From Intestinibacter sp964449895 (GTDB taxonomy: Bacteria; Bacillota; Clostridia; Peptostreptococcales; Peptostreptococcaceae), in contig CAYVBY010000009.1 of assembly GCA_964449895.1 (NCBI GenBank), forward strand, positions 1 through 64,000: DNA of 64,000 bases, in the 5' to 3' direction. The notes under the pieces were generated by a model. It had not been told where the DNA came from, made no database searches, and saw only the letters and a list, made by a program, of their open reading frames with translations. The first letter of the stretch is position 1; the number at the start of each line of letters is the position of its first letter. The position numbers and the translations under genes were made by a program. Below, one piece after another: positions 62,468 through 64,000 of this stretch.

Positions 62468-62591
62468 CTAAATCAAACTTTAAAATAATAGTTTTTTTGG
62501 TATAATATAAATTGGATTTATAATTTTATAATTATTTGATGTAAATATTAACAAATAAAAATATTAAATAAGGGAAAATAAGGAGAAAAAA

Positions 62592-63062
62592 ATGGCGTTA
62601 AATGTTGTATTAGTAGAACCTGAAATACCTCAAAATACTGGAAATATAATAAGAACTTGTGCAAACACAGGTGCCACTTTACATTTAATAAGACCTTTAG
62701 GATTTTCATTAAAGGATAAATACTTAAAAAGATGTGGATTAGATTATTGGGATATTTCAGATATAAAATATTATGATAGCTTTGAAGAATTACAAAGTAA
62801 ATATCCAGATTCAAAGTTCTTTTATTCAACAACAAAAACTAATAAAGCACACTCAGATATGGAGTTTGAAGATGGATGTTTTTTAGTATTTGGAAAAGAA
62901 ACAAAAGGATTACCGGAACCTTTATTACATGCAAATAAAGAAACTTGCATGAGAATACCTATGTTAGATTTAGAAAAAGCTAGATCTTTAAATTTATCAA
63001 ACTCTGTAGCAATAGTAGTATATGAAGCTTTAAGACAAATTGGGTATCCAGGTATGAGATAA
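62592..63062 (+). CDS. trmL: tRNA (cytidine/uridine-34 2'-O)-methyltransferase TrmL
   Basis: The 156-residue protein has AAGGAG before the ATG. It is a SPOUT (trefoil-knot) methyltransferase: VLVEPEIPQNTGNIIRTCAN at the start, LHLIRPLGF near 31, CFLVFGKETKGLP near 94 and the knot segment IPMLDLEKARSLNLSNSVAI near 122. These are the TrmL signature blocks. It methylates the wobble ribose of leucine tRNAs using S-adenosylmethionine. Length is normal. Confidence 0.93.
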   Translation: MALNVVLVEPEIPQNTGNIIRTCANTGATLHLIRPLGFSLKDKYLKRCGLDYWDISDIKYYDSFEELQSKYPDSKFFYSTTKTNKAHSDMEFEDGCFLVFGKETKGLPEPLLHANKETCMRIPMLDLEKARSLNLSNSVAIVVYEALRQIGYPGMR

Positions 63063-63087
63063 TAAATTTTAAAAAAGGAGTTTAACT

Positions 63088-63933
63088 ATGGGTAAGATAA
63101 AAATAATTTGCGATAGTATGGCAGATTTGACTGAAGAACAAGTTGAAAAATACGATATAGAAGTTTTACCATTAACAGTAATATTAGATGATAAAGAATA
63201 TAGAGATGGAATAGATATTGATTTAGATGAATTTTATAATATATTAGAAGAAAAGAAAATATATCCAAAAACTTCTCAAATAACTTATGGTCAATTCAAA
63301 GAAGCCTTTGATAAGTATGTAGCTGAAGGAAGAACTATTTTTTATATAGCATCATCAGCAAGTGCTACTGGAACATATCAAAGTGCAGTAATGGCTAAAA
63401 ATGACACAGAAGGGGATATATATTTATATGACGCAAGCTCTTTAACTTTTGGAGCAGGAATTACAGTATTAACAGCGGCTAGACTAATAGAAGAAGGCGT
63501 TTCTATAGAAGATACAATGTTACAATTAGATAAGTTAAAAGAAAATATGAACATAATATTTGCTGTTGATTCATTAACACACCTTCAAAAAGGTGGAAGA
63601 ATATCTTCAACAAAGGCATTAATGGGTAATATCTTAAATATAAAACCTATATGTGAAGTTAAAGATGGATTAGTAGTTCAATTAGGACAAGTAAGAGGTA
63701 AGAAAAATATAATCGGCAAATTAATTGAATTTACTGATGAAATTATTAAAGATAATCTTAATGATGAAGTTATATGTATTGGATATATGAACAATCAAAA
63801 AGAAAAAGAAAAATTAGAAGAAGTTATAAAAGAAAAATACAATCCTAAAAGGATAATAACTTTTAAAATAGGTTCTTGTATAGGAGCACATTCAGGACCA
63901 GGTGTCTTAGGCATTGTAACTTTTAAAAAGTAA
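63088..63933 (+). CDS. DegV-family fatty-acid-binding protein
   Basis: The 281-residue protein has AAAGGAG before the ATG. It shows the DegV pattern: IICDSMADLTEEQVEKYDIE near residue 6, LPLTVILDDKEYRDG near 27, TSQITYGQF near 62, ASSASATGTYQSA near 88 (binding Ser), DSLTHLQKGGRISS near 156 and the late GSCIGAHSGPGVLG near 262. DegV proteins bind one fatty acid, as FakB does when presenting it to the FakA kinase. No fakA gene is visible here. A long terminator ends the window. Confidence 0.92.
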   Translation: MGKIKIICDSMADLTEEQVEKYDIEVLPLTVILDDKEYRDGIDIDLDEFYNILEEKKIYPKTSQITYGQFKEAFDKYVAEGRTIFYIASSASATGTYQSAVMAKNDTEGDIYLYDASSLTFGAGITVLTAARLIEEGVSIEDTMLQLDKLKENMNIIFAVDSLTHLQKGGRISSTKALMGNILNIKPICEVKDGLVVQLGQVRGKKNIIGKLIEFTDEIIKDNLNDEVICIGYMNNQKEKEKLEEVIKEKYNPKRIITFKIGSCIGAHSGPGVLGIVTFKK

Positions 63934-63951
63934 TTACATATTTTGAATATT

Positions 63952-63999
63952 AAAAAGTGTTTTTTAAATAATAAAAATTATTTTTAAGACACTTTTTTT
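63952..63999 (+). terminator. Terminator of the DegV gene
   Basis: AAAAAGTGTTTT and AAGACACTTTTT form an outer stem with one G-U pair, extended inward by AAATAAT and ATTATTT. A T-tract follows to the window edge. Confidence 0.8.
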
Positions 64000-64000
64000 A

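Noticed and set aside
2..64000. tRNA, rRNA or CRISPR elements
   Set aside because: I looked for conserved TTCGA-type tRNA arms, rRNA blocks and regular repeats with spacers and saw none.

Overview
The window is A+T-rich Firmicute DNA. The right part (about 29 to 64 kb) looks like a class Clostridia chromosome, most likely a spore-forming Peptostreptococcaceae relative. The evidence is a SleC-type spore cortex-lytic enzyme beside a PrsW-type membrane protease, plus queG, nth, trmL, DegV, VanW, signal peptidase I and a Lon-like protease, all of very low G+C. No rRNA, tRNA, CRISPR array, integrase or intact insertion sequence was seen.

Region 1 (1 to about 26 kb) is accessory and mosaic. It starts with small orphan genes: an unknown protein, a truncated RelB/DinJ antitoxin, a DUF6440 protein, and proteins resembling immunity proteins of polymorphic toxins. 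A single-chain DUF262/DUF1524 (GmrSD-like) restriction factor follows. Next come an MFS transporter divergent from a TetR regulator with strong palindromes between them, a SnoaL-like protein, a VUT-family membrane protein overlapping a short-chain dehydrogenase, a flavodoxin-type reductase, an Old Yellow Enzyme homologue with a NUDIX hydrolase, a flavodoxin-ferredoxin protein, an alkyltransferase-like protein, an aldo/keto reductase, a GNAT acetyltransferase divergent from a LysR regulator, and another MFS transporter. A MATE exporter is preceded by a purine-type riboswitch. TraX, a lipoprotein and two amidohydrolase-fold enzymes close the region. Several decayed fragments (TipAS-like, GyrI-like, a gene split by an amber codon) and visibly varying G+C suggest repeated gain and loss.

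Region 2 (26 to 39.5 kb) holds a TetR-controlled ABC exporter with a tiny membrane protein, a CapA-family protein, a second MATE exporter, a DUF362 ferredoxin protein, a sugar O-acetyltransferase, a ZIP metal transporter, a 57-residue BFD-like [2Fe-2S] protein, and a complete Bce-type peptide-sensing module (ABC permease, ATPase, intramembrane kinase, response regulator).

Region 3 (39.5 to 64 kb) is mostly housekeeping: an ADP-ribosylglycohydrolase, a Cof-type HAD phosphatase, an M20 peptidase, a 1406-residue protein with two DUF445-type units, a DUF4163/DUF3298 protein whose ribosome site lies in a terminator-like hairpin, SleC, PrsW, an RsmF-like rRNA methyltransferase, signal peptidase I, a nucleoside kinase, an ArsR-type regulator, a ferredoxin-type aldo/keto reductase, an orphan RusA-like resolvase, QueG, a Lon-like protease, endonuclease III, VanW, TrmL and DegV. 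Strong intrinsic terminators separate most units.

The best-supported regulatory observation is the riboswitch at 20267-20330. Its P3 element is also the left arm of a terminator, so ligand binding should switch the exporter on. The most unusual protein is the tandem DUF445 protein. No wholly new system could be demonstrated from sequence alone.
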